Under the pieces are notes generated by a model. It had not been told where the DNA came from. It worked only from the letters and a program-made list of their open reading frames with translations, and did no database searches. From assembly GCA_018350325.1 (NCBI GenBank), contig JAEVLN010000006.1, positions 1,449,193-1,513,192 on the forward strand: 64,000 nt of DNA, written 5' to 3'. The translations under genes and the position numbers were made by a program. The stretch comes from Globodera rostochiensis. Lineage: Eukaryota; Nematoda; Chromadorea; Rhabditida; Heteroderidae. Shown one piece after another: positions 9,976-21,184 of the stretch; the stretch's first letter is position 1, and each line of letters starts with the position of its first letter.

Positions 9976-12900
9976 CTAAGAATAATAAAAAACTTGCGTT
10001 ACGCATTGTTTCTCATCATTAATCCTCGACTGGATTTGCTTGAACACCCGGTCATTGTTGTATAATGTTAATTCCGTTGCCAAATTATTTTTGTTTAGCA
10101 TTTCCAAAAAATTTGCCGTGATGTTTTGGTACAATCGTACGAATTGGCATTTTCTTATGGTGTCATTGTTACTTGTGAGCGCATATTCGTCCTCAATTTG
10201 CTTTATCAAGTTTTTGATTATTGGAACTTCAGCTTTACCAAAAAGGCCAATTAGGTTAGCTATTTTCAGCAAAATGTTTGTTGTCTCGTAAATTGAAAAT
10301 TTTCGTTCATTCATTTGTTTCAACACATTGTAATTGTCTGAAATTAAATTTAAAAATTCAAAACTTTATAAACATTATGGATTTACCTTGAGAAATTTGT
10401 CGTTCCTTGTCATTTATGTTTTTATATATTTCTATTCCAGCCACGGGTTTTTTAATCTTTTCAAAATTAACCATTTTTATTTCCATCCATAAATCAAATA
10501 TGCTAAATAATCATAATTTAAAATGACAATAATTTTTGCGGGGTAAAATTACCTTTTGTTTGCCCACTCGTGGTGACTAATAAAACATTTTGAAACGGCA
10601 AGAAAAGCCTGGATTTTGTCCTTTTTCCCATTTTTGCCAAATGTTCCGTCGCTGTTTTTGCCATAGGCCAATGCCCCGAGTCTTGTCGCAAATGAAGATA
10701 ACAAATTGTTGTCCTTTTCCCCATTATTGCCAAATGTTCCGTCACTGTTTTTGCCATAGGTCAATGCCTCAAGTCTTGTCGCAAACGAATACAATAAATT
10801 GAATAATTGTGACTCTTTAGCATTTTTCAAAAATTCATAATTGGGATGTTTTGGAGGGATTTTGACGAATTGTTTATCAGTAAAAAGAAAGTTGGTCAAA
10901 TCTTCTATTTTTGGGCTAGAGATTTGCCCCATAATCGCTTTGATTTCCGTCTCAAAATTGATTTGGCCCGGCCGACATGCATATTCTTGTTGGGCTTTAC
11001 CTTTTTTTACTATTTTTTTGATAGCAAATTCGTAAAGTTCGTCAAGCAATTTGTTAGCCCCATCCAAATCGCAAACGACCTTTTCGTCTTCACCCTTCTT
11101 TTTAATCAATTTTTTGCCAAACTTTTGGACAGTTGCTGCAATAAATTCGTTAAATTTCAAATAAGTTTCAATTTGATTTATTTTGTAAGGCAATTCAATT
11201 TCATATTGCTTAATTTTCTCATTGCACTCGCGTTGAATTGTGTTCAGAAATTCGCGGTATTCCTGTAGTTTAAATGTTTGCTTTTGTTCATAAGTCAGGA
11301 CAAGTTCAAATTTCTTATTGTTGGCTCCGTTTTTGAAAAATGTGCTCAATTCTTTATCCTTATGCATTTTTGCCGCTTCATCAATAAGCTCGTCAACATA
11401 TTGTTTAACTTCTGAAAAGCGAAATGTTTGTTAAGAATGATCGTTCATTAGGCATTGGACCCTTTTTTTTCTTGCGATTGGTTTAAAATTATTTTTTCGA
11501 TAAATAAAATAACTCCAAAAAATTTTTATCAAAAATCTCGAATCTCGACTGTTTCGACTCGAGATTTTTCGAGAATCTCGACCTCGAGATCTCGCTCGAC
11601 GAAAAATGAGCTTCACGAGATTTTTGAGACCGAGATTTTGTCAAGAATCTCGACTAGAGATCTCGCTCGAAGCTCAAGTACGGGCTCTAGTGTAAACTGG
11701 TCAAAAAATTTGTTCGCGATATTTATTATCAAAATTTAGGTGCTCTTACCCTTCCAGACGTTCCAGTCAATTCGAATTGCACTATCGTAGTGAGCAAAAA
11801 TTTCAGTTTTTTGTGAGCCTTTGTCAGCAGTTTTCAATCTCTCTTGAAGTCCATCTTCATTATCACATTTTTCAGATTGAATTTCATAATGTTGTAACCA
11901 TTCTTTTGCTTTTTTAATCTGGTCATATGGTTCATAAAACTTAACAACAACAACTTTTGGGTCCAATTCACCAAAATATTCGCCCAAAAATCCACTTTTA
12001 ACCACTCGTTGAAGCAAATTGCGGGTAAAAATGTTAACAACGCACATCTCCAATTTGGTTAAGCTGCACAAGCTTAGTGAATGAATTTGTTCCAATTCAT
12101 TTGGTCCCCACTTTTTGATGTGCAAAATCAGTTGGTGCGCAATGAGTGCGTATTTGGCTGTGTGTTGACCAATGGTTTCTTTGTCTGCCTTATCTACGTT
12201 CAAAAAATTTGTCTGTAACGCATTATATTGGAACTTAGCAGCAAATTGTGCAAATTGTATCACGTCAAGGGCACTCAATTGAACATTCAACGCGTTCAGA
12301 AGGGAAAAACTTTCTGAAAAAGTGACACAATTAATGCCAAATACCGTTGTACCTCTTTTAATCCCACATGGGGAATTATTTTTTAAACCTGCTGTGGGGG
12401 ATTATTGGAGAGTGGGGGATTAAAAGAGGTAACACGGTACACAATTTATTTGGCAAAAACAAAGTTTTAATTTCAATTTGAGCTTAAGTAAGAAGACATT
12501 ACGAATGTGTCGTGCTTGGTGATTGTTGTTGTGCTCTGCTGCTGCTGAAGGCATTTTCAGAATAACTTTTTGAGTAACCAATCCCGAAATTGGGTTTTTC
12601 ATGACACTTTCAATGTCAAAAGTATACATACTAAATTTAGAATAAAAGAAATTAAAATAAATAATTCATTTAGTAATTTACCTCTCTTTTATGTTTTTGT
12701 AGTCCCTGATGCCAAAATTGAAATCACTGAAAAACAAAAAAAATAAATAAAACAAAAAAATAAAAAATTTGCCTATTTTTTTCTTCAGCGACTAATTGGC
12801 CCTCAACACATCCGTATGCCGTCAAAAGTGAACGTAAATAATTGTTTTCATGCTGATGCAGCGGCCCACCAATTTCGGCACTCAAGCTCGCCCCAAATGA

Positions 12901-14175
12901 GAAGAGCAATTTCAGAAATAGCTTCTTCTCGAACTTCTTTTTAAAGCCTCCCACTTTAATTTGGTGTTTAGATTGCCCTACGGTCAAAATGACGTCATCC
13001 AAAATGACGTCATTGATTTTGATGTTTGGCTTGCAATTGTAATTTGCCGTCTCAATGGCATGCTCGTCAACAAATTTGTCCGCAACTTGACCAATCCATT
13101 CCTGTAACTGACGCGCTTTTGTCAACTCCAATTCGACTGGACGTTCAGCAACAAATTGTTGGTCAGAAACGATTGATTGTTTGTCGTCACCATTAGCCGA
13201 TGTTATGGCAAGGATAAATGAATTGAATCGTTCCGAAATGGAATTCTGACACTGAAAAATTGGCAAATAAATTGCTTCACCTATACTGTTTAAATTAGGG
13301 TTGAGCCCCGACCCCGAGCCCCAAAATGGGCTCGTCCCCGACCCCGACAATTTGATCGTCCCCGAGCCCAGACATTGCCAACCCCGGCCTCACCGACCCC
13401 GACTTTCCCGCGCCCGAGAGGTCAGGGCTCAATCCTAGTTTAAATGCTTAAGCATTTTCTGTTCAGTTTGATCTCGATCAGATACGTGATCCGGATCATA
13501 TGGATCGTGATCTGAGATGATTCTACTTTAATAAAGCCCATCAGATTATGTTGAATGTTGATCCCGAGGGGCCAGGTGAGGGCATGGCACACCCCCAGCA
13601 AGAATGAAGCAGAATTCTCAAAAAAATTGCAGTTTTGAAAATTCCTTAACAAAAAATTGAACATTTTTTGAAAATTTCTTAACAAAAATGGAGTAAAGAC
13701 GGAAAACACACACCTAAAAACAACGACTTTTTCCCCGAATCCCGAAAAAAATTTCTGGCTACGGGCCTGATCCCGACTATTCTCTGAAAAAGGATCTAAA
13801 ATACATACCGAGTGAAATTTACATAATAGTACAACTCAAGTACTGTAAATTGCAAGAATTTCTGGAGTAAAATTAATTAAATTTTCTGTCAGAATATATT
13901 TTTGAATACATAATCCATTTAAAGGCATTTTTTGAGAGGTGTGATTTTGGGAATTAAAAAACTCAATGAAAAATTGCGGATTTTTGCATTTCCAAAAAGA
14001 AAATTAAAAAAAAAAACGTCAAAAATATTCAAAAGCCAGAAATATTCTATGTGTTCAACTTCGAAATACTTAACAAAAATGAAGGCATTTGAACAACGAA
14101 TTGACTGAAGATTAGACTACCAACCTGAGCTTCCAAAGTCAATGCAGAAAGGATCAGAATGGCAGCAAAAGTCAT
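9976..14175 (-). CDS. Large secreted coiled-coil-type protein, 867 residues, 8 exons, unknown family
   Basis: The start at 14175 gives a clear signal peptide (MTFAAILILSALTLEAQ). Exons are 14125-14175, 12773-13251, 12682-12726, 12503-12630, 11750-12313, 10553-11411, 10387-10502 and 9976-10337. All phases agree and the frame ends at TAG 9976. The donor after exon 2 is GC (AG|GCAAAT), so that intron is GC-AG. The mature protein is Lys/Glu/Gln-rich and mostly helical, with few cysteines. Near the end of exon 6 (roughly residues 625-688) a block of about 31 residues is tandemly duplicated; each copy contains a YGKNSDGTFG core. Intron 1 holds a miniature transposon at 13296-13437. I do not recognise the family. 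A signal peptide on a fast-evolving helical protein would fit a parasitism effector, but that is inference. Confidence 0.75.
10612..10805 (-). repeat. In-frame tandem duplication within exon 6 of the secreted gene
   Basis: Two copies of a unit of about 93 bp are adjacent. They encode SFATRLEALTYGKNSDGTFG and SFATRLGALAYGKNSDGTFG followed by a Lys/Asp tail. The reading frame is kept and divergence is low, so the duplication is recent or under homogenisation. Confidence 0.75.
11515..11700. repeat. CTCGAGA-word low-complexity block inside an intron
   Basis: This lies in the intron between exons 5 and 6 of the secreted gene. It consists of repeated TCTCGA/CTCGAGAT words and ends in GGGCTCTAG, like the right terminus of the 2393-2489 element. 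I cannot find a matching target duplication at the left end, so it may be a truncated sister element. Confidence 0.5.
13296..13437. mobile_element. Miniature hAT-like element, CCCCGACCCCGAG-word interior, target duplication GTTTAAAT
   Basis: The termini are TAGGGTTGAGCCC and GGGCTCAATCCTA. The perfect 8-bp repeat GTTTAAAT flanks them (13288-13295 and 13438-13445). The interior is CCCCGACCCCGAG and its permutations. It lies in intron 1 of the secreted coiled-coil gene. Confidence 0.8.
13600..14120. other. Intron 1 filler, dispersed-repeat relic
   Basis: The segment 13600-13740 matches the CTTAACAAAAATGCAATAAA dispersed family (diverged). The rest up to the donor of exon 1 is AT-rich and shows no structure that I recognise. 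Confidence 0.4.
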
Positions 14176-14734
14176 TTTGATCGAATAAAAAGGGTTAATG
14201 TTGATCATGTTTGTAATCTGTATTTATTAATAATCATATAAAAAAAATGTTGGCAAATTTTTTACAGTCGGAAACCCCGCGGGATCTCTAAAGAAATAAT
14301 CTTCGGGATTTAACGAGCTTCCAACCGACCATTTTTGATGGATTTTCGGGATTTAGCCGGATTGCCAATCCCGAAAAAATGGTTTGGCCAGTCTCTACTA
14401 AAAAAGGTGCTCTAATGCAAACGTTTTCAATAAAAATGCGATTTTTGCGCTTCTCAACATCAAAGGCTACCTTCAGGCAAAAAAATAGGTTTTAACAAAA
14501 ATTACCATTTTGAAATAATTTTCAAAAATAATTTAAGCATAAAATTTTTTTGAACTGGAATGATTTGTGAGCAACAATCCTCAGCTTATAAAGGCACCTG
14601 GGTAGTAGTCTAGTTTGTAGTCCTCCATCTTGAAAAATTTTTTTCTAATAAAATTCATTGTTTCTGCCCAATGACTTGTCATTGATTACGTTGGCGTTTG
14701 AAATTCCTTTGTATTATTATTTACATACATATAG

Positions 14735-15025
14735 GATTTTTGCCCATTTTTTTTTTGTTGAACAATGCCAATTTTTTATTGATTTTTTGAATGCCAATGA
14801 TGGGAAGAAGGCCCGGCCCACGTGGGTGAAGCTTTTTGCCCTTTTTTTTTGTTGAACAATGCCAATTTTTTATTGATTTTTTAACTGCCAATGATGGGAA
14901 GAAGGCCCGGCCCATATGGGTGAAGCTTTTTGCCCTTTTTGTTTGTTGAACAATGCCAAATTGATTTTTTGGATGCTAATGATGGGAAGAAGGCCGGGCA
15001 CATGTGGGTGAAGCCAAAATCTGAA
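14735..15025. repeat. Three tandem copies of an 80-100 bp unit
   Basis: Each copy runs GAACAATGCCAATTTTTTAT ... GCCAATGATGGGAAGAAGGC ... GGGTGAAGC. Three adjacent copies start near 14758, 14853 and 14948; the third has a short internal deletion. It is non-coding. Confidence 0.75.
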
Positions 15026-15029
15026 TTTA

Positions 15030-15975
15030 AAATAGTAATATTTAATTGATTAAAACGACTAAAGTTGTAAAATTCATTGATTTGAGAAACGGATTTGGGA
15101 GCGTTATTTTCTTCACTTTTATTCCGTTGGCACAATCCATGCAATGGCTGACTGGTTAGACTGTTAATTGATTCGATTTTGGTCTAATGTTTAAGCCTCT
15201 TTCGCGATAATCATTTAAAATTTTTTTCATTTATACATAATTAATCTTTTTTATTATTCATTTTTAGAAATGAAAAGCGTCCCATTTGCACTTTTTACGA
15301 AAGCCCATGCTTGCAGTTTTTACGAAACGACCCAGCACGATGAGGTTATGTGCCATTTTCAGAATTAATTTCTTTCATCTCAATCCAGATGATCTTTGTT
15401 CGACTTATGCTGTTGATCGCCGAATGATTCAAAATCTTCATAATCATTTTTGTCTTTTTGATCAGTACCTATCTTAAGGTTTTTGCCTTATCCCGGAAGC
15501 CAGTTATCCTATGCCAAACTCGCCATCTGTTACAATGAATCCCTTCCCCATTCCTTTCTCTGTGAATCGATCGCCCCAAGCCCTTTTGCTCTGAGCCTTA
15601 TCCCCCCGAAGCGGGCCACTCCCTTCTCAGCGAATTGAAACATCAAAACTCTTCTCAACTTGCACCAAACCAGTAAAATTGGATTTTTTCGAGGTTTTCG
15701 AATTGTTTTAAAAAGTTTAAAAAAATATGTTAAATAATTTTGAAAAGATATGTTTTTCATGACTTTTTTTTGTTGCAATTTTGAGGTGGCGCGGAATCAG
15801 CTTTTGTTGCCCTTCGAAGGGTTAATCTAATTTAAAATTGAATTTTAAACATTTTTTTTTTAATTTGCAGCTTTTGCTTGCATTCAACCGCAGAACGAGA
15901 AACGCGGATTTCACCCCGCCGGGCGGAGGCACAAGCCCAAAGGGTTTTTTTTTGTGTTTTCAACAATTAAAAAAA
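15030..15975. other. No gene recognised
   Basis: The stretch is AT-rich. A fragment at 15275-15345 contains TTTTTACGAAACGACCCAGC, related to the ends of the 38.9-39.3 kb element. I cannot support an exon. Confidence 0.4.
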
Positions 15976-15977
15976 TA

Positions 15978-16528
15978 GGTACTTTTCCGTTTTATCCCCC
16001 CCCCCTCAAAAAATTTTTATTTATATAAGGGTGGTAATTAAGGGTGCTGATCACGAATCTGATAATATTTTTTTGATCTGACGCCATTTGAACATTGGCC
16101 AATTGAGTCCCAGTGTAAAAGCTTTTCACACACCCACCTTTTGACTTCCCCGTGCGCCAGTCGGAATTGCTTCTTTTGTTGTTTAAAATATGGCCGAGAA
16201 ATGAACTTATAACATAAACAGTTTAGCAATGTGAGAGAGAACCGACTGGCGCACGGGGAAGTCAAAAGGTGGGCCCACCTTTTGACTACCCCTAATGAGC
16301 CTAAGCCTGCCGGGGTCGCGTGTAGTTGGCTTCTGTTTACAATTGTCTGCGGAGAAAGGGAATTTCGGTACTTAAATGTCACTTTTACACTGGGACTCAA
16401 TTGGTCAATGTTCAAATGGCGTCAGATCAAAAAAAAATCATTTTATTCGTGATCAGCACCCTTAATTACCCAAAAAAATATAAATAAAAATTTTTTGAGG
16501 GGGGGGGGTGACAAAACGGAAAAGTACC
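15978..16528. mobile_element. Miniature inverted-repeat element, 551 bp, nested second palindrome
   Basis: The element begins GGTACTTTTCCGTTTT and ends with the mirror AAAACGGAAAAGTACC. The arms extend about 160 bp through TAATTAAGGGTGCTGATCAC and TGGCGTCAGATC-type sequence. Inside them is a second palindrome (TTTGACTTCCCCGTGCGCCA and its mirror). AAAAAATA flanks both sides and may be the target duplication. Each arm has a C or G run of nine or ten. It has no transposase. Confidence 0.7.
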
Positions 16529-17094
16529 AAAAAATAAAACAAGGGAAAAATGCTCAAATTTTGGTATAGAAAAATTGATTTGAACATTTTTGAAAGGGCA
16601 TTTTCAGATGGATTAATTAAATTTGATTAATTTCCAAAATGATAGACGAATGTCGGGTACTGTGCTCCCTAAATATCTCGGTAAAAAATTGGAGGTGCTT
16701 TTAGAGACCGAACTTGAGGACCGATCGAGATTTTGATCGAGAATCTCGATCATCCGTGCCTTAATTTTTATCATAAAAAATTTTAAATTTTAAAATTTGG
16801 CATTCAAAAACGAATGTTGATTTTTAAAATATGGGATTAAAGGTCCTTAAAAATCCGGGCCCCTTCATTACAAATGAAAAATTTCTTACTTTTAAGAATT
16901 ACCTTAGATGGTACATCAGTTAAAGATTTTTTAAATCTATGCCAATTTTCGAACTAAAAAAAGGTTAGCATTTTCATCAACCTGAAATTTTGAGTGTCCT
17001 TGAATTCCGCCTATTTTTGCCCTTTAAAACGCCAAGTTTTGTCTAATTTCAGTTCCTGAAATAATTAAAATTGCTAAAAACACAATAAAATTTA

Positions 17095-17340
17095 AAAAAT
17101 TTCTCGGATGCGAGAACGGGAATTTTAAAAAGTGCGTGACAGGAATCCCGCACGGGAATCCCGCATTTTTCCCGCACTCAAATCTAGCAAGTTTTTTGCG
17201 GGATTCCCGTGCGGGGCGCAGGAATCTCGCGTTTTTCCTGCTCCCGCAAAATCCCGCTCGGCTAAAAAGTTCGGGAACGGGAGCGAAAATCCCGCACTTT
17301 TCCTGCGGGAATCCCGTTCCCGCCGGTATCTAGTTTGCAC
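17095..17340. repeat. GCGGGAATCCCGC-word block
   Basis: This block of about 240 bp is made of permutations of CGGGAATCCCGC and CCCGCACTTTTCC, ending CCGGTATCTA. It looks like a longer sister of the 2898-2977 element, but no 8-bp flanking repeat is found. Confidence 0.5.
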
Positions 17341-17446
17341 TGCGATCGGCACGCTTCAATAATACTGCCCAATTTTTAGTATTCAAATATATGCATTTAT
17401 TTTTTAATTTTATTTTAAATATTTGTCAAAAACAAATTTAGTGAAC

Positions 17447-17536
17447 ATTTGCCCCGGAACTGCGCGGTGCCGACAGAAGTGTACAACACAGCCGGAGGAC
17501 TTGCCAACGAATATTTTGACGTTGGAATGCCGGATG
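17447..17536 (+). CDS. Possible orphan exon, unknown
   Basis: After the acceptor ATTTAG a frame reads EHLPRNCAVPTEVYNTAGGL and ends in DVGMPDG before a GTGAGG donor. The composition looks protein-like and unlike the surrounding repeats. No partner exon or family is recognised. Confidence 0.3.
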
Positions 17537-18301
17537 GTGAGGGGCAAACATTTAAAAAAGATTTATTTTCTTGATTTTATTTAAATGTTACATTTTTTAA
17601 TTTCCGTTTCCAAACTTGACGACCGAACCCGGGCTCAGGCGGGGCTTTTCCGGAATCCGAGTTGATTAGAGCTTCTTTGAACAATTTTTGGAACAAGTTC
17701 CCCTCCAGGAAAGCTGTTGTGTGTATTTTTGGACCCCGTTTTTAATTAACAGTACGGAGTTTAATGGAAAGAATTGCGTCGCGAGCAATTGCTTTTATTT
17801 TTAACAGGAAATTTAACCCTATAAATTTTTATGCTCTTAGTTTCAGCATTTCTACATCACTTTTGAGACGGAGGTTCAACAACGAATGAGGTGGCATCGT
17901 TTGGCGCTTCGATAAGCTTCGAGACAGTGCAAAATTGAAAATTGTGGGCGAACTTCTTTGCCTTCTTCGGCATGTCACCCAAAGAGTTTTTTTGGCAAGT
18001 GACGCATTTGGACAAATTGTTTTTGTTGTTCTCTAGCACAATTATCCTAATTGGGGGAGGGTTTATAGAGCGGGAGATTACCGGAATTTGTGCCCTTAAC
18101 TTTGATGGTAGAGGAAAAATTTCTAAATGTCACTATCTCGAAAAACTAAATAAATTTCTGCAAACATTGACTGCGAAAAAATTGCCTGGCATTTTTTCAA
18201 AATCGTAATCGAATACTATTAATGTTTATTTATATCATCGATTCGTATATCCTTACGCAAAAAGCTCTCGCAATCATCGCATGTGCCCAATTTTTATTTT
18301 T

Positions 18302-18544
18302 TTATTTTTTCCACACGGTACATGAGAAAGCGCGCCATCCACGCCTTTGTGTTGCTAATTGCTTTTCATGCGCCAATTTAGTTTTTAAAAATCGAAACAA
18401 TTGTTCTTTGTTAAAAAAGTGAAGCACCTCAAACATTTGGTACAATTTGTCTTTTAACACCAGAATTCGTCTTTTGATTTTCGAAACGAAAGAAAACCTT
18501 GAAAGGGTTCGACCCAAAAGAGAGACTGCGTAGAAGTGCCGCAT
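18302..18544 (-). CDS. 80-codon ORF, mirrored in the other palindrome arm, unknown
   Basis: This basic, Phe/Leu/Arg-rich frame begins MRHFYAVSLLGRTLSRFSF. An identical copy lies at 20942-21184 on the plus strand. Preservation is explained by the palindrome alone and does not prove coding. No family is recognised. Confidence 0.25.
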   Translation of the reverse strand: MRHFYAVSLLGRTLSRFSFVSKIKRRILVLKDKLYQMFEVLHFFNKEQLFRFLKTKLAHEKQLATQRRGWRAFSCTVWKK

Positions 18545-18842
18545 TAGTCAAAGAAGCGTGACAATTTGGAAAAAGCAAAACATTTTAGTCCAAATTGCAA
18601 ATTTCGTTTAGAAGTGAAGCAATCCCAAATTTTTTTTGAAAAATGTTTTTTTCTATAATAGAAAAGCTGACTAGGGTGGATCAAAAAAAAGTTTTTACGA
18701 AGTCGAAATTGTCTTTGAATTTTTTTATTAGGGTTCGTGAGTATTGGCTTTGCCGAGCTCCTTTTTAAGGGAAAATTTCTGGTATTGACTGCTTGAGCAA
18801 TTGGGCAATGCAAATTTTCAATCTAAAAATTGCTAGGCTTTT

Positions 18843-19097
18843 CTAATTTCCCAAAAACATTTTGCCTTTTTTTACTCCTTCAAAGACGACACACTTTTTT
18901 CTTTTTCTTAAATATGGGTTTTTCGCAATATTCCCTTTCTCAAATTTACCCCGAACACAAGTTCTGAGCTTTTTTTTGAAGAAATCAAAGACGACATATT
19001 TTTTTCTTTTTCTTACAGATAGTTTTTCGCAGTATTCCCGCACACATTCCCGGCATTCGCGCCCTTTAATCATGGAAAGCGAAGTCAGCAAGCACAA
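18843..19097 (-). pseudogene. Relic of a small secreted-protein gene, left arm
   Basis: The frame carries a signal-peptide-like start (CLLTSLSMIKG) followed by RECRECVREYCEKL and basic repeats containing RKRKKYVVF. The hydrophobic segment resembles the signal peptide of the gene at 797-1333 (CLLTSLPMIEG). No ATG in the same frame provides a complete signal peptide, because the upstream ATG is out of frame. It is therefore probably decayed. Confidence 0.4.
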
Positions 19098-19227
19098 GTA
19101 AAAGCCTGTTTGCGTTTTGTCTCTTCATAAGCTTGCGTTGCCTCGAATTGCTTGAGCAATTCAGGACAATGCAAATTTTCAATCTTTAAATATGAAATAT
19201 TATTTCACTTTGTCGTAATTCAAATAT

Positions 19228-19510
19228 TAGAACCCACCGGCTCCTTCGTGTCTTCTAAAATGTAAAATTTTATTTTTTTCTTGGTCGGACCTTTCTCGTA
19301 GTCGTATCATCCCTTCCACTTGATCAGACAAAAATCAGTCCCAATCACTTTCTGTTTGGCTTTGATTTGTTCCACCGCAAACACTTCATCCACCGCGGTA
19401 TTTTTCTTTTCCAACCCCGTAATCGCCTTAAAATTGCTACATGAGTGCCTTGTTTTGGTTCCGTCCGCTTTAAAGGCAGAAAATTGGCAACATTCTAACA
19501 CCAACACCAA
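19228..19510 (-). pseudogene. Chromodomain-like relic, left arm
   Basis: The frame contains FAVEQIKAKQKVIGTDFCLI followed by KWKG, which fits the chromodomain start (acidic/aromatic strand, then K-W-K-G). A second piece, after an apparent intron, resembles D-T-x-E-P-V. The conserved Trp of that piece, kept in the right arm, is replaced by Lys here. A TGA interrupts directly after KWKG. Confidence 0.45.
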
Positions 19511-19967
19511 ACAAACGATGATGATGAATGAATCTTTGTTTTTTGCAAAAAATTTTAAGCCTTTATGGTTTTTTTCTAGGCTTTTCTAATTTCCCAAAAA
19601 CATTTTGCCTTTTTTTACTCCTTCAAAGACGACACACTTTTTTCTTTTTCTTAAATATGGTTTTTTTCGCAATATTCCCTTTCTCAAATTTACCCCCGAA
19701 TGGAAGTTCTGGTTTTTTTTAAAAAAATCAAAGACGCTTAAAGATGGGTTTTTGCAGTGAAAAAAGATCGCACACACTGTCCGTCCATGCAGGGAATGTG
19801 TGCGGGAATACTGCGAAAAACCATCTTTAAGAAAAAGAAAAAGTATGCGTCTTTGATTTCTTCAAAAAAAAAGCTCAGAACTTCCGTTCGGGGGTAAATG
19901 AGGGAAAAAACCCTAAGGGCTTAAAATTTTAGGCAAAAAACAATGATTATTCATCATCATCGTTTGT

Positions 19968-20267
19968 TTGGTGTTGGTGTTAGAATGTTGGCAATTTTCT
20001 GCCTTTAAAGCGGACGGAACCAAAACAAGGCACTCATGTAGCAATTTCAAGGCGATTACGGGGTTGAAAAAGAAAAATACCGCGGTGGATGAAGTGTTTG
20101 AGGTGGAACAAATCAAAGCTAAACAGAGAGTGATTGGGACTGATTTTTATCTGATCAAGTGGAAGGTATGATACGACTACGAGAAAGGTCCGACCAAGAA
20201 AATTTGAAATAAAATAAAATTTTACATTTTAGAAGACACGTGGGAGCCGGTGGGTTCTAATATTTGA
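19968..20267 (+). pseudogene. Chromodomain-like relic, right arm
   Basis: The frame reads FEVEQIKAKQRVIGTDFYLI then KWK, followed by a TGA and YDYEK. An apparent intron precedes DTWEPVGSNI and a stop. The order of strand, K-W-K, acidic turn and T-W-E-P is that of a chromodomain (methyl-lysine reader). It lies upstream of the 20390 relic on the same strand. The in-frame TGA occurs in both arms, so it predates the palindrome or was copied across it. Confidence 0.5.
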
Positions 20268-20389
20268 ATTACGACAAAGTGAAATAATATTTGATATTTA
20301 AAGATTGAAAATTTGCATTGTCCTGAATTGCTCAAGCAATTCGAGGCAACGCAAGCTTATGAAGAGACAAAACGCAAACAGGCTTTTAC

Positions 20390-20644
20390 TTGTGCTTGCT
20401 GACTTCGCTTTCCATGATTAAAGGGCGCGAATGCCGGGAATGTGTGCGGGAATACTGCGAAAAACTATCTGTAAGAAAAAGAAAAAAATATGTCGTCTTT
20501 GATTTCTTCAAAAAAAAGCTCAGAACTTGTGTTCGGGGTAAATTTGAGAAAGGGAATATTGCGAAAAACCCATATTTAAGAAAAAGAAAAAAGTGTGTCG
20601 TCTTTGAAGGAGTAAAAAAAGGCAAAATGTTTTTGGGAAATTAG
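20390..20644 (+). pseudogene. Relic of a small secreted-protein gene, right arm
   Basis: This is an identical counterpart of 18843-19097 with the same CLLTSLSMIKG hydrophobic start and basic tail. It shows the same lack of an in-frame ATG. Confidence 0.4.
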
Positions 20645-20941
20645 AAAAGCCTAGCAATTTTTAGATTGAAAATTTGCATTGCCCAATTGCTCAAGCAGTC
20701 AATACCAGAAATTTTCCCTTAAAAAGGAGCTCGGCAAAGCCAATACGCACGAACCCTAATAAAAAAATTCAAAGACAATTTCGACTTCGTAAAAACTTTT
20801 TTTTGGTCCACCCTAGTCAGCTTTCTATTATAGAAAAAAACATTTTTCAAAAAAAATTTGGGATTGCTTCACTTCTAAACGAAATTTGCAATTTGGACTA
20901 AAATGTTTTGCTTTTTCCAAATTGTCACGCTTCTTTGAGTA

Positions 20942-21184
20942 ATGCGGCACTTCTACGCAGTCTCTCTTTTGGGTCGAACCCTTTCAAGGTTTTCTTTCGT
21001 TTCGAAAATCAAAAGACGAATTCTGGTGTTAAAAGACAAATTGTACCAAATGTTTGAGGTGCTTCACTTTTTTAACAAAGAACAATTGTTTCGATTTTTA
21101 AAAACTAAATTGGCGCATGAAAAGCAATTAGCAACACAAAGGCGTGGATGGCGCGCTTTCTCATGTACCGTGTGGAAAAAATAA
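20942..21184 (+). CDS. 80-codon ORF, mirror of 18302-18544, unknown
   Basis: Its translation is identical to that of the left-arm copy. See that entry; coding status is unproven. Confidence 0.25.
   Translation: MRHFYAVSLLGRTLSRFSFVSKIKRRILVLKDKLYQMFEVLHFFNKEQLFRFLKTKLAHEKQLATQRRGWRAFSCTVWKK

Noticed and set aside
20160..20175. In-frame TGA in the chromodomain relics read as selenocysteine
   Set aside because: Chromodomains have no selenocysteine and the surrounding frames are also broken; decay is simpler.
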